Positions 1 to 14,215 of a stretch of 64,000 nucleotides of DNA are shown in pieces; positions within the stretch are counted from its first letter, which is position 1; each line of letters starts with the position of its first letter. The stretch comes from Anisakis pegreffii (taxonomy: Eukaryota > Nematoda > Chromadorea > Rhabditida > Anisakidae). The position numbers and the translations under genes are program-made. The notes under the pieces are model-generated. The model had not been told where the DNA came from. It was given only the letters and a program-made list of their open reading frames with translations, and ran no database searches. The stretch is taken from contig JAPYMA010000682.1 in the NCBI GenBank assembly GCA_035041965.1, forward strand, positions 124,001 to 188,000, read 5' to 3'.

Positions 1-159
1 GATAAACGTTAACACTTACATGATACTGTCGGCCGAGATAGATACATTGTGAAGATGGCTTATATAAGTTGATTGGTTTGACAGCATTAGTAGATCGTTT
101 GGATTTTTTTTGCGGTAATTGTCGATGGTGTTTTTGCCTTCATATGGCGATCATTTGAG

Positions 160-3100
160 GTGATCACAAAGAAATTAACGGAAGCAGAAAGCCAGTTGGC
201 AAATGAGCAGAGAAAAGGTCAAGAACAAGTGAAGAAAATAAACGATTTGGAGGAGCAGTTATTCGCGAAAAACGTCGAAATTGATGCAGTCACAACAAAA
301 TACAATCACATAATCGAGAATCGTGACTCACAAATCCGCTCTCTGCAGGTTTTCATTTTTGATTGATGTTTCGAAATTGACACAGCAAGAATTCACCCAC
401 AGAGACTCATAATTCATCTTATTCGTGTACAAATAGTCCTTCTGAATTTTATTGTGAGCACTTAAATTTTTGCACACTCTTTTCGCATCAGCAGTTAATC
501 TTTATATGATTTCAAAATTGTCTTCGTTTCATATCTTCTCGAATATTTGCAATCTGCAAAAAGCTTCAAATTCGTTCTTGGTCTAATTTTTGAATGAATA
601 TTCAATTCGAATGAGTATTTGTTCATTTAATAGATGCGAATATGAAGTAAAGATGCATGTGAAAACAAATGTCATCGACGGATTATTTGAACTGGTGATA
701 TTTTGATCCGAGGCACGAGAAGTGAATATGACCTTCTGAGAGAGGAGTAAATTTGAGGTTGATATAGAACGATTACGACACTCAAACGACTCGAGTGTGG
801 TGCTGTTAGATGAGGATGATGAAGATGGCTTATTGACGGATTCCAATAAGAGAACCGAACGTTTGAAAGATCAAATCGAAGAGCTCAGGAAAGAGGTAGC
901 GCACTGGAAGAGAATCGTTAATGAATCACTGAATGCCGATCACTCTAAACGGGTATTTGTATTCATTTGGTCGAATGATTTATGCTTTCATTGACAATAT
1001 TTACTGCAAACGGCATTCGCAGAAAACTTTTGCATGCAACTTCAATCGAATTTTGTAAGCAGATGTCAAACATTCGAGATACTAATCATCGTGATGGAAT
1101 GCATTCTCATAAGCATTTTATTTGGCATTTAGATAGCTGAATTGGAATGTAAATTGGGTGAACAGAAGAGCAAATCAGAAGCTGAGATGGCCGCACTCGT
1201 GCTGGCGCATAACGAGAACATTGCACATTTACGAAGTGAATATGAATCGAAATTCAGTCAAGTCAGTCATCAGGTACTGTAGTCATTATTCATATTGATA
1301 TTTAATAGCCATCTAAGTGATTGCTTCTTAGTATAAAATATTTACTGTAAATTCAATATCATTTTTATGTTATTTCCAATTGTATTTGTTACGAATGAAC
1401 TCCTTGAATTGACCTTCGCATTTCGACTGAAATCATTTGCTTCGTATTTTTCACTTTTCATGATTCCCATTCATTCGTTATTATCACTGAAATTATCAGC
1501 ATTCTATGAAGAATTACCCCTTCTCGAAATCCTCGTTTCACACCCCTTAGGGATGTCTCTGAATCCAATATGGATAGTTGAACTTCGTATTTAGACATTA
1601 GAATTTTCATCACTTATTAGGCTGTGATTCCTCAAGCATATCGCACTGACGTGTTAAAGATGTGAAGGCTTAATCAGTCGTATATGTTTTTTGAAATGCA
1701 GTAATGCCTTATTGAAATGTAGTACGTTCAGTTGAAAGCATCTCAAACGCACGCTCAACAAACACTCAATCCTACTGCCCAACAGTCAAAAACACCAGAA
1801 TCAGACGATTGGCAAAATGTTCGTCTGATAATTTAACTGATTGTATTTAGTTAGTTAAACTGATTGCAATTAAATGAATTCATTGAAGACGAATATAATA
1901 TTCAGCTTATAATCGTTGTATTAATCGCGAATTCTTTTTAACTTTCTGATCTTTCATAGTACATCTGTTTGACGGAGTTTCATTGATTTGATCATCGAAA
2001 AATCATGAATTGATTTCATCAGTCCAAGCATTTCCTTGTGTGGCTATTAGCTAACTGACAGATTCGATTTCTAAAGTCTATTTGTGAAGTATTTCTCAGC
2101 AGTAAACGCCAGTTTTCAGGCGTGGGATGATGTGGATAACTTGTCGCTACCGACGTTCACGGTCGAGGAAGATCCGGCATTGGAGCATCTTCAGAAGGCG
2201 CACAAAGATTTGAAGCAGAAATTAGAAACTATCACAAAGGAGGTATTTATTTCATGATTATAGTGAATTCAGATTTTTACATCTCTCCTCTCTGATCCAT
2301 TTTCTCGTGAAGTGAAACGCAGATATTTCGACTGATTCTCCGTCAAGATTATCTCATGTTTTCTGCGTTCATACGTTTCGACGCACTTATGAAATCGTTG
2401 TTCTCGATTCTAAATGGCGATGTGTTGAATTTTAGAGATAAGCAAGAAATTTTCAGTTGAATAACGAGAGAATGAAGAATAAGGAAATGTCTGATGAAGT
2501 GGACAGACTTGCCATGCAAGCTGTTGATTCGGTGCTGAACGATCAGTTGCAGAATATCAGAGACGAAAATGAAAGTCTCAGAATGCAACTGAAAAAGTGT
2601 AACGAAGAGTTGCACGAATCAAAGTAATCCTTCATATTTTTTCATCCTCCGATATTTTATCGATTTCGACATCTTCCGATATATATTTTAATCTTTTAGT
2701 ATTGCATAATTTCGAAACATTTTTACAGCGAAGAAGTGGAAAAATTGATCGTAAAGTTGGATTCGGCGAATGCACAAATCCATTCCCTGCGAGACAAATA
2801 CGAAAAAGAAGCGAAATTAGACGAAGATAGGTTCGTTGTGCGTTGATAAAATTGAAATGGATGATATTTGCTTGCTCGCCTCTTGCCATACACCAACTGA
2901 ATTTCATTTCGCTCTTCTCCAAGAACTAGTGAAAGTGTTCGATTATTGGTTACCGTAATTTTTGAAGATTGGTGCCGGGAGAGAAGGCTGAAGAAACTGA
3001 ACGATTGCCCTTCGATGCAGTGCCTTGTTCGTCTTCGATGCGCTCCAGTCGTCGTTTGAGTATTGAGAACGCACAGACAATTTCAGTACTGACCCCCGAA

Positions 3101-6100
3101 TTCAGTACTGCGTCGGATGAAAACAGTTCAGAAAAGGATAAAGAGTTGGAAAAGCTCAGGTTCTCGGATGTCTCATCTCTAAGTTGCTTTCGTTTCGTAT
3201 TCATGTAAAATAAAACTGTTGTAATGTTGACAGATTTGCACGGAGGGAATGATTAAAAAAAATTTGTGTCAGGCGTGAGAATAACGAGTTGACGATGGCA
3301 TATAATGATCTGAACGAGGAGTTCGAAAACCATAAAGCCGAACACGGCTCAGTGCTCATATCGAATCGTGACCTCACCGATCGTATTGGTTCGTTTTCGC
3401 ATTGTGTGCGTTCACGAACAAAGCGTCATAAAGAACTGCTTTCGTAAATCGATTTGCATTGACATTTGGAATGAGAATGAGCTAGTGTTCGATTCTGTTT
3501 CAGATGCGTTAAAAGCGAATTTGATCGAATATGAAGAACGATATGAGCTTTGTAAAGCGGAGAACGCTGAAACCGTGCAACAATTAGAGAAACTAACAAA
3601 CGACTTCGAAAGACTTCGACAATCATTTGAAGCTTCCAATTTCAGACCATCCAGCGGAACGCCATCAGTTAGTAATTCACTTGTTTGATTCCGCCAGCCA
3701 GTATGTAACAAGAGTTGTATCGTATCGTTAGAATTAGGGCCAGCTAGAACTTTTCATTTGACAGCGAAGAATTTCATCTCCAAATTTCGAAATGATTCAC
3801 TTAGCGCAATGAAGCAACTTTACTGAGAGCTGAATGCTTCAGTGCTCAATTGTTGATGCAGAATGCATTGTGGAACAAACATTGCATTCGTTTGCAAAGT
3901 ATAATAATTTTGTAATTATTGCATTTTCATTTCCGTCACGTATTAAACTTTTGCTGATTGTTGCATTATCACAATGTGTTATCGATTCAGTGATTAAGTG
4001 AAATGATTTGAATGAGTTGTCAGGATGAAGTGGAAAGACTGCGCATGGAATTGGAGTCGTCGAAGGATGAACGCGAACGTCTTCGCTCAGATGTTTCTCG
4101 ATTTCGTACCGCAGTCGGTGCGATTGACTTGGAACTTAATAGTCTAAGGTTCATGCATTCATCTTTCTACGCAGATCGCTTTAACGCGCATCAGTTTATC
4201 TCATTTGTTTGATCACAACGTTCATTTTGCATGTCAATTTAGTTATGTTGATCTTAATGACATAGGAGCGACTGAACGTTAGGGTTGCTCTTTGATTTGA
4301 TTATTCTATGTAAGAGTCATAGTCATAGTCTCAACAAATCAATTGAAGGGAATCAAACGAAAGATTGGCTCGAGACAACATGGCAATGGGCAGAAATCTG
4401 GACAAATTCATTGATATCCGTGAAATGCTGGAAAGAAGTGATGTGGAACTGAAATCACTTCGTGATAAGTTTATACAACTTCAAATGGAACACAGAGAAA
4501 AAGTAAAAATGCGTTTGCTTTCAGAGATCATTTGCTGATAAGATATCGTCTAGGTGCAGTGATATCGGATTTTCTGGATGTTCGAATGATTATTTTCTGT
4601 GTTCTTCCATTTAACTTCTCAAAAATTTTGACATAGAACAGCATTTCACATTATTGATTTCGCAAATTTCACGAAATTTCAAATAATTTGCTTTCAGATT
4701 TTGAATGTTTTTACCTGTGGTTGTGCTGGAGTGTTAATACAAAATAAGAGAAGTTGCGAAAAACCGAGCCTAAGCGACGAATTGAGAATCCCATCGACTT
4801 CAGAAAGTATCAGTTGATATGTGGGATATTTGTTGGAATGATATTTTTCAGGAAAATATATGGAAGAAGGAATTGGTTGCGATAGCGGATGAACGAGATA
4901 GTGCACAGAAAGCGTTGGACGAATGTCGAACGCGTTGTACGGAAACAGAATCAGCGTTGCAACGGTATCGGAGTGGCACGAACGAAGGCGGAGCAAGTTA
5001 CGAATTCATGGAAATGAAAACGGAAACCGTACAAACCGGAAGCAGTGAGGAGGGAACGACTGATTCAAATAGTGGATGGGAAAAAGTATTTAGTTGTTCG
5101 ATTTTGTGTTTCGTTGATATCAGTGAAATTGTTGATCAGTCAGTTAATAAGTTAACTGCGTATTACTCGAGAATATATTTTTGTGATATTGAGGAGATCG
5201 AAATTTAGAATAATTCTTATAGAATCGTTATGAGAATTAAATGAAGTTATTCATTTGTATTGAGTAGTTTGACAGGATGAAGTTGTTTCTTGTTTACGGT
5301 TAGGATTCTGATTGTTTTCAAATCACCGAGCATTTTGTATCTCTGTTGTTATCACACGATAGAATGTATATTCTTTAGTGATTGAAGGGCGATTGCTGTT
5401 GGATATCACTCACCCTCTTCATGTTGTTTTGAACAAAGAATTTTCGAGGATTGAAATTGTTCTTAGGCAGAACAGATGGCAGAGAGCAGAAACGATTTAA
5501 ATGAGTGCATTCAGATGACTGACTGGGATGCATCAACGGTGGTTGCCGCAAACGTGTCATCCACCAGCACCCAGAATGGAAACAATCCATCGGTCGAAGA
5601 GCTTAAAGAAGCACTGGAGATGGTTACTGAAAAGACTGAAGAGTGTGAGGAATTACGAAGACAAAAATGCGAAATTGAGAAAGAGGTTAAAATTTAATGC
5701 TGTGCTGATTTGCTGTACGCCTTCACCGTGTATTCTTATGAATATTGAACGCATAGAATGAAGAATCAAGATGTTGCTGTTGTATTTTATTGAATTTACG
5801 ATGTGTTTTGGTGGTGATTAGTGCGAATATTAATGCTGATATTATCAACAATAATATTAAGGTTGTGAATAGTGGTAATTATGTTGTGTTGGTAATAGTG
5901 GTAATAATTGTGTTCTTGACGTTTTTTTTCCTGATATTTACGTATGATGAGTGCTTAATAACGAATTTCAGTTCGAGTTACGTCAAACGTATATTGAGGA
6001 ATTGATGGCTCAAACAAATGCGCTACAGTTACAGCAACAGACTCAAGCAGATGCCTTCAGTGAAATGCGCGAGCGAGTTCGTAATTCTGATTGATAACTT

Positions 6101-9100
6101 GAATCCATTCATCGTCTTGTTTCTTCCATACGACTGCAAATTTGTGCACTTGTAAATTCACAATTGAATTGCGATATCCATCCAGCTTTTAATTTATAGG
6201 CAAATAAAATCGATTGCGAAAAGTTGGAGATGGAAAGAAATCTGATACAAGTGAGAGAACAATTAGAAGAATCAACACGCAAGATGGATGAGCTGAAAGA
6301 TGAAAATATGAAGGTGCTGGAAAGTTTGTGATTGACATCTTTGATTATGGCATGTTAGCGATCTGCGTCCGAAATTTTGATCAATTTTAAGCTGGCAAGT
6401 CTTTTGAAAAAATCTGAATCAGTATCACATTCACATGACGAAGAAAAATTAGCCGAAATCGACGAGCTGAAGAAGCGTTTGGCCGACAACGAGAAGCATT
6501 ATCAAGATGAACTAAGCACTCAAAAATACCAGGTAATTTTTCTAGGAATCTCCATCGGATTTTAACATAGTCCTTTCAAGAATTCAACATAGGTTTGATC
6601 TGATTTGATGGTTTGTGGTAGTTTCCGAAACTTGGATCGCATACAGATAGGTATATCTTCAACGAAGAGACGGTTTGATTCAAATGTAGTCTTTGAGTTG
6701 TAGTTTACCTCATTATTTCTCCCTAGCTCTTTCTGTTTCTGATTCCATCGAAAAGTCGTGTAAAAATTGAGTCGTGTAAAAACTGGTTGAAATAATACTG
6801 TCTGAATTTTTTATCGAATGATCATTACCGTGTGTTTGTAAGGAGAATCTTACATGGTTAGAATCAGTTGATGGATGGTGTGACGGAAAAATGAGAAGAT
6901 CTTTAATGTGATCACGAAAATAATCAGTGTTATTGATTTAGTACGAGGAGCAATTGCACGAACTGAGTGAAGAAAAACGTTCGCTCGATGGGCGCGTTGA
7001 GGCGTTAGAAGAACAACTGATTAAGGTGGGTACCAGGTCATAGTGGATCGCCATCGGAATAGTCGTTTCCACTCTCGGTCATTTCGCACTGAATTATGCA
7101 TTTTGTTTCCAGGAACGGAAATCGCTCAAGTCAGCCTCAGAATCGCAACAGTCGTGCAAGGAAGAATTAGCTAAGATTAAGGAGGAAAAAGTTGAGGTAA
7201 ATCCATAAAGTTGGCCATAAGAATGGTCCTTATGATGAATGTATAATCCTCTCAAGGAGCATTGTAATTCGGTACCATCGAGTTTTCTTTCGAAGAATTG
7301 TTTTGCTGGTTGCATGCAGAAGCTAGCCGGTTAGCTCACAAAGTGCTAACGATATAGATCATTACAGATATATTTGTTCAAATTCATCATTTCATCTGCA
7401 TCTTCGATTTCGTTGTTAATTTATAATTGAGTTCACAGAATATAACTTAATATACATTCTGATAAGTACGGAATCAAAGAGTTTCGATTACGTTATTCTC
7501 TTTCTGTACCGATGCAGTGTAGAAGATATCCTCAGAATGTCTAGAGATACTTGAAAACCTTTTGCTTTTCCAGATGCTGAAGCGCATCGAATCGTTGAAT
7601 AGCGATTTGGTAGATACAAAAAGTAGTTTACAGCATCTGAATACCGTCCCAGTGGTACGTTTCTTGATGTGAAGAGTCCCTGGACATTCTCCTCAGTGAC
7701 CTGTTTGTAACGATTCGATCGCAAGATTATTTTTTGTCCTTATGATAATAACAATAATAGTGATTAAATTTCGATGGTTTTGAGAACAGATCGAGTCTTT
7801 TTCACGAAACTGACGATATTTATAGGTGAACGTGGAAGACGTGGAGAAAATGAGAGAAGAAATCTCAACTTTGCACCAATCACTGAAAGTGGCTGAAGAG
7901 AAATGCGATACATTTAAATTGGATAACAGCAAGTTGTCTGATGACTTACAGAATGTAAATTTTAATTGAATGAATTTATTTGTTTTGCAGTATAATCTCT
8001 ATATACTTATTTGTTTGCAAATATCGCGTCAGTGCATTACAATGATTACGAGTTCATCCCATCTTGTCTCATCCAGTGCGAGCACGTTCAAATAATTTTG
8101 TGTGCTATCCAGTCGGATTAATGTCATTCAACTACCTATGTCACCGCTTGTATTGATCTTATTGTTTTTTAGTTTGCAATCTGTGATTTGATAAATGTGA
8201 TCAAAATCGTTTAAAATTCCAAATATGGTATATCATGCTATTTATATTGAGATGAAATCAACTCTGGCAGAAGTGGAAAACCAACGCAATGAATTGGTGA
8301 CATTGGTAGAGCAAAAGCATAACGAAAGTGTTCAGTATCATTCACAACTGCAAGTTTTATTGACTGAAAAAGAGGAGATTGCTGTGAAACTGAAGACAAG
8401 TTCACAACAAATCGAAAATTTGGAAAATCAGATCGCAAGGTATATCGTTTGATGAAATGCTTCATTATTTTCGTCGTTCACATCTTTGAGCTCATTTCGT
8501 TGTTTATGTACGACAGAATTTATTAATTACACACTGAGAATGAGCAGCACTGACGGTATTGTAATCACACGGTTGGCTGGCCACATAGCAAGAATGAACG
8601 ATGACAGATGGACTCAAGCAGTTGCAGAGTGGTATCCAAGAGAAATAAAAAGACCACTCGGGAGACCTCCAATAAAATGGATAGACAATGTTAGGAAGGA
8701 ACTGGGTAACGTTCGGCAGAGAAAGGACGAAATGAAAACGCATTGTGACCAGCAACGTTAGAAGCGTCTGATAATCTGGATAATTCAGATAAACAAGCAT
8801 TTATTTCGATTATTTAGATGTAATAGCAAATTGAATGATCAGTAACTTGTTTAGTTGTAAAGAGGCACGAGATAAGTCGTTGCGTGAATGTGATCGATTA
8901 CGTGAACATTTGGTAAGCATCGAAGAGACGTCCACAAAAGAAGCCGTAATAGCCGAAGAAAGGGAAACGGATTTGAGGAAACGGATTCGTGAACTTGAGC
9001 AAAAAACTGAAGCAACCGAGGATTCGGTTATCCAGTCGTCTAATAACTATCAGGTGATTTCAACTGATCATTTTTGTTCTGTTGTTGTGAAATCCAGATG

Positions 9101-12100
9101 AGCATCAAGCGTCTGAAAAGTTCTCACTCATTCCATTCAGCAATTCAGTGCCTCCAGTGACCATTGATTGTCCCTTCTCGCAATGAAACTGAAATTGTTT
9201 ATCAGCTTTGAATTATGGTTGTAACTGAGATATCTCAAGTGTTTCTTTTCAGCTTTAGTGATTGAGTCATTACAAGGTTCTGTGGCTGATTTTGAAGCAA
9301 TAATTGGTTGAATGTTCTCAGAAGATAATTGCATTCAGAACGTTGTCTGGGTGTAGCTCTCATACGACGAGTGGGCCTAAGGGGCCCGGTGCCAACCTTC
9401 AGTCTTTCATAACTTCACGAATATTGTAGCTATAGAAAGGAGATTTTGTGACATTATGATTTTCCCAGCCAGAACTTGAAAAAAGGAAAAATTCTTCTTT
9501 CCTTGTAACGCGCGCGACTTACAATTAGACCATTTTATAATATTGGAGACGACCTGGGTCGCTAAGGCCCGGCTGCAATTGTTAAAGGCTTTGTTAAGCC
9601 GTCAAATCGATAGTAATTATTGCTGTTTAAGAATTCTGACTTGTTTCAATCTTCCCAAAACATACATCAGATAAGTGAACTGTAAATCAAAACGTGTAAA
9701 TCAGGTGATTGCTTTAGCACGAAGTGTAGAACATAATTGCATTATCATCATTCGCATGGAACTGCAAGATGAGCTCGGAATAAGAAAGCAATGAAAATCA
9801 CTATGAAGACCATTGTAAGCTTGATTAAGAGGCAAACGACATCGTCTCCATTGAAACTTTCATTTGAAGTTACTGTTGTTACGCGGACTCTGAAAGTGAT
9901 TTTGATTTTCTAACTCATTTATGACTGAACAACGAAATGAAACGACGACAAAACCTGCAAAATTTTATTAATTGCATATTCAAATTTACAAATATAGTGA
10001 GTCTCTGATTCGGGAAGAAGAAATTTTCATATTGTTATTGATACCCAGGAGGTCATCATCTCATTTGACGGCTTCATATTGTTCACATCAAATTTTCATA
10101 TTGTTTCATACAAGAAATATGAGTATCTGATTCGGAAAATTTATATTTTCATAGTGTTCAAAAATTTCAAAATTTCATATTCATATTCATCAACAGTTGC
10201 AAGAAATTTTCATAAAGAAATTTTCGTATTCTTGATTTGTTATGTTTTGGTTCGGTTGCTTCCATAACTTGTTGTATAGGACAGCTGAAGCAAGTGTATT
10301 GTCCCAAGAGGTCATCTCGTTTGACAATGTTATTCTAGTAATAGGGTCTTCGGGTAGTGGAATATCGAACGAGTATTATTTCACTTCATTTTGCACCCGG
10401 AATTTTTGGTTGCGATCTCCTAGATGAATCATTCCGAAGTCCTTCCTCTGCCGAAAAGTTTTTTTCGATGAATATCAGTAGTAGTTGATAGACTGATCGC
10501 AAAGTTTGAATAGATTCGATGCTGATTGATCGATAATTTTAAGTGATTACTTGGATGGTTTGGCATTGATCTGAAATCACATTCATAGTGCCATGTCATT
10601 TTGAAATTGTATAAACGTTCGAAGAAGAAATATTATTTAGAATGATAAACTCGCCTTGTCATAATATTCTGCAAAGTTTAAATATATTCATCCATATTCC
10701 CACGTACCGTCGAGAAATTAATGATACCAGAAGAAGGTTTGAGTATTTCTTGCAATCTTATAACTTTTTCTCAGCAATACTGATTGTCATCAATTCAATT
10801 GTCTCAGACGATGACATCGATGATATTCAATCATCTTCTGAGTTCCGAACGGATATTCAATCGCCTTCTACTCTGTCGTTACGTTACAGCAACAGATCGG
10901 TCAGCTGTCTGATGAGATCGATCGTTTGCGACAGCAAAAAGAAGAAGCATCGAAGTTGTTGGTGGTTCGTGAGCGAACTCTGGCCGACACGCAGAAAGCG
11001 CTGTCGAATTTGCAAACGGTTGTCCGTGACCTCGGAGTTGATCATGAGGCGCAGTTGGCTCAGCAAGATGAACAACTGCAAAATCTGAAGGCTAAAATTA
11101 ATGTGAGGAAAGCGAACTTTTCACTGAATTTGTCTTGTTTTCAAGCGTTAACTGTCATATCACCTGAAGTCGTCATTGCCGTGGTGTTAATGACATTAAC
11201 ATAAATAAGTATTAATCGTGTGTGCGAATCATCAATTCATTTGTTATGAACACAACACAAATGAATCACAATTTCTTTTAGACTCTCCAAAGGGATGTAG
11301 AGGCTTCAAAAAAGAAGGAAGAAATGTTGATTCTGGAGAAGCAGGTGTTGGAGGATTCAGCCGTTCATCTGAAAGAAGAATTGTCGCGAAGAGACATTGT
11401 AATTTTGATTTCGTTGATTTGCCATAGCTGATTTCTTCAGCTTAATTTGCCGTAGCAAATTAAGTTGTCAGAACTTAATTTTACAATGTTGAAGAAAATC
11501 TTCAACCATGTGCATTGTTTATTTGAATAACATGGCTGGATTATGAAGGTTTCAGTTGAAAGCTCTAAGAAGATCCATCATCTGAAAATTTAGCATGCTT
11601 CATTGTTCGTAGGTCCTGTTCATGATTGATGCATGTTATCGTGAAAGCATAGACAAATTAGTTAGCCGGCAACTCGCACACTAGTATCGTGAGTCGTGAC
11701 TACTCGCTTCAATATTGAGATGATCTGAAAAGCTCGACTAACCCTGTCTCCGTGGATCCTAGAGCGACGACTCCGGACTTTGATTTTTTGAAAACTAGAG
11801 GGCGACTGATGGTATTCGCCCAACTTGAGTTGTGATTTATGCAATAAGCTGCGAACTAAATTCCTACTCGAAACGAGTTTTTGAATTAAGGTGATCGAAG
11901 AACTCGAAGCACAAATAGACGAGCGTGGTGCTGAAAAGGGTGGTGGTGCGTCGTCGTCCTCTTATCAGATTGACGACGAAACGCTCAGACAACTGTTTCT
12001 ATCTTATTTCACAGCCGAAAAGGATAAACAGCCCGACATTGCTATGCTAATGGCTTCTGTGCTCGGATACTCTCAAGAGGTATCCTCGCACTTCTCATTT

Positions 12101-12994
12101 ATATTCCACTTCGATGGATGATGCACCAATCACTTCGAAAGATGTAATCATTTAGTGAAGATGACAATCAGATGAATCGTAGTCTGCTCCATCGATTCAT
12201 GGGAACTTTTATTATCATGAATACAATTCTGTTTCATCTTTTGATTCGGTCGATGAATAGACATATATACCTTTGGATCACTTTGGACAAGTTATGTAGT
12301 AACAGTGCAAGATATTTGACTTGATTTGCATTAGGCATTTGAAGTGATTCGTGATAGGCATATTGCTGCTTACTTTAACATTTGTTCATATCAGTTCTAT
12401 AAAATATTTGAAAAATCGATGTTATGAGCATTTTGAGGACGTTGCAAAGATTCAAGCAGCAAATCAGTCATCGTCACGGGGTTGGTTCGGGTTTAGCTTT
12501 ACTCCACGATCATCCGCCACCCAGAATTCAGTTTCGATAACTGAACAGTTCATCAGATTTCTCGAAAACGAATCGATAGCTGCATCGGCCTCACGATCTT
12601 TACCCCTAACGGTTATCATCTCTTTCCGTCGATATTTCAATGATCACTATCAGTGTCACTTTAAATATTATCTTCATAATCGTCAGTAAGAATAGTTTGT
12701 TGTGATTCAGTCACCGCTTTGAAATTTAAATCTGAAACTACGATACAAATTGTAATTTAACACTGAAAACGGTTTTCTATTGCTCATCTTCATCACATCG
12801 ATCTTATATCGCTTACTGAATTTTTCAAAACACTACGTCATAAATTAGGCGGTGATTTTCACTCTCATTTTGTCATGGACATAGTATTTCAGAAATCTGA
12901 TAATAATAACAAGTCAACAATGCGATCGTCAATCACAATTCCAGCCCCTCAATCATCATTACCTGATGAATTACGCGATCTGGTGGATTCGTAA
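160..12994 (+). CDS. sql-1: GMAP-210/TRIP11-type golgin, 3' part (5' end outside window)
   Basis: Long coiled-coil Golgi tether; about 1,370 residues lie in the window. Exons read by hand: 160-349, 756-952, 1132-1273, 1732-1820, 2120-2242, 2457-2623, 2729-2830, 2968-3159, 3273-3382, 3504-3667, 4024-4148, 4349-4502, 4852-5085, 5467-5685, 5972-6076, 6200-6313, 6392-6532, 6942-7025, 7113-7196, 7574-7654, 7826-7954, 8252-8439, 8855-9053, 10890-11102, 11282-11398, 11891-12079, 12438-12611, 12893-12994 (TAA). Nearly every exon encodes Glu/Lys/Leu-rich heptad-like sequence. Family identity rests on the C-terminus: DDETLRQLFLSYF...MLMASVLGYSQED resembles the GRAB (ARF1-binding) domain, followed by a GWFGFSFTPRSS stretch and SITEQFIRFLENES, matching the GMAP-210 tail in order. 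Known family role: ARF1-dependent cis-Golgi tethering; the C. elegans homologue SQL-1 affects intraflagellar transport. Exon edges are manual. The donor near 1820 and the acceptor at 8855 (chosen because it alone keeps frame) are least certain. Confidence 0.85.
8570..8790 (+). mobile_element. RTE-type non-LTR retrotransposon 3' remnant
   Basis: A fragment in the golgin intron 8440-8854 encodes LAGHIARMNDDRWTQAVAEW followed by YPREIKRPLGRPP and a stop at about 8759-8761. The motif GH(I/V)AR-ND-RWT-AV-EWYPR is typical of the C-terminal tail of RTE-like reverse transcriptases in nematodes. A second copy with the same coding tail and the same sequence just past the stop lies at 47540-47871 on the minus strand. 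Only the 3' end is present (5' truncated), as is usual for non-LTR elements. It does not interrupt an exon. Confidence 0.75.
9373..9570. mobile_element. Possible MITE with imperfect terminal inverted repeats
   Basis: GGGCCTAAGGGGCCCGG at the left end and the reverse complement of CTGGGTCGCTAAGGCCC at the right end match at 13 of 17 positions. The ends are much richer in GC than the surrounding intron. No clear target-site duplication is visible and nothing inside is coding. The call is tentative. Confidence 0.3.
10005..10330. repeat. Diverged local direct duplication in golgin intron
   Basis: Two stretches repeat in the same order: TGATTCGGGAAGAAG...TTTTCATATTG near 10010 and TGATTCGGAAAAT...TTTTCATAGTG near 10128. 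A GAGGTCATC...TTTGAC motif occurs near 10050 and again near 10306. These suggest an old imperfect duplication. No coding capacity is seen. Confidence 0.4.
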
Positions 12995-14141
12995 TTATCA
13001 GCATTCGTTAATCATTGCTGGCAAATGGTTAGATTTCAGTTGATGTGTATGTGCGTTCTATGCTCGAGTTGATCGGTGTTCATCGATTACTTATACGTGA
13101 GATCACTTGATTTGTATTTATCACAATGTGCATATTCATTTTTATTATTTACTTTTCGTTTCCTTTCATAATATTGTTGTTTACATTACATGGTTATTTT
13201 TAGTAATTTTCATATTTATCTTCGTTATTGTCTTAGCAGTGTGCACGCAATGAAACAGCATTAAAATTGAAACACATTAGTACAGTTCACAGTGCGGTGA
13301 TTCGTGCCGGTTCTGTTGAAATTAGACCCTTCATATAAGGCTTTGAATCCTGTTTAAATGGCTGTGATTATTTCACGAAATGTTTGAGTGGTCATTTTGC
13401 GATGCGTTTTCGTTGGTGTTTTATGCATGCGACACATTGTAATGGTTGTAGAGTGGTTCATCTGATGAAAATGTGGTTTACGTGATGATTAATTGTTCAA
13501 TGTATGAAATATTTCATTCAGATGGGGATTGGGTATGGGGGAGGGAGGGAAGTGGACTGAAGAAAACTTCTCATTGATTCGATTAAACCTTAAGCATCTT
13601 TGCTTTCTTGCGTCTAAGATGCGATGTTGTGGGATGAGTAGCTTTCTGATTTTGTTTGTTGTGACAGGAGTAGGTTCCTAGTAGTTACAATTCAGTGCTT
13701 AAATGATTTCGAACGATTTTGCTGAGTCAAGATGGACGGAATTGAGCAATTTGGTGAGAGCGGTTTGTATGGATAATTTCATCTATCCCATTTGATGTTA
13801 GCAGCATCATTTGTTTGTGATCGCCTTCTTTGCTTAGGTCGACACCAGTTTTAATGAATTTCGTTGATTTGCTATTCAAAAGTTTTGGTTTTCGGTGATT
13901 AAAGTGAAAAAACGTTGGGGTTATGTGGTTTTGTGGTTGTTTCACACTTTCTGGCCAAGGAATCATGTTGTTTGGTGTGTTCCTCTCACGAATTCATCGT
14001 GATGGGATCACTCAAATTATTTTTGTTGATATTATGGTTATTACAATCATTACTTTATTCATATCCTTGTTGTTATGATACTAATAACGATTATGATTAA
14101 TATGTTTATTCTACTATTATCACTATTTCTGCATAACCAAT

Positions 14142-14215
14142 TCCGTTATTATTATTATTATTATTTTTATTATTATTTGTATTATTGTTATAACTGTCGT
14201 TATTATTGTTAATGG
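14142..14215. repeat. ATT/TTA trinucleotide microsatellite
   Basis: Runs of TTATTATTA interrupted by single-base changes cover this stretch. The 110-aa minus-strand open frame across it is Asn-rich only because it translates this repeat. Confidence 0.85.

Larger units (their letters stand above)
9054..10889 (+). other. Largest golgin intron, repeat-filled
   Basis: This 1.8-kb intron joins two phase-0 exons (CAG at 9053 to CAACAG at 10890). I found no exon-like coding in it. It holds a GC-richer patch with weak inverted repeats (9373-9570) and locally duplicated AT-rich sequence (about 10005-10330). The open frame at 10642-11088 is in the wrong frame over the real exon at 10890-11102. Confidence 0.6.

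Noticed and set aside
10642..11088. 148-codon open frame
   Set aside because: Overlaps the real golgin exon 10890-11102 in another frame.
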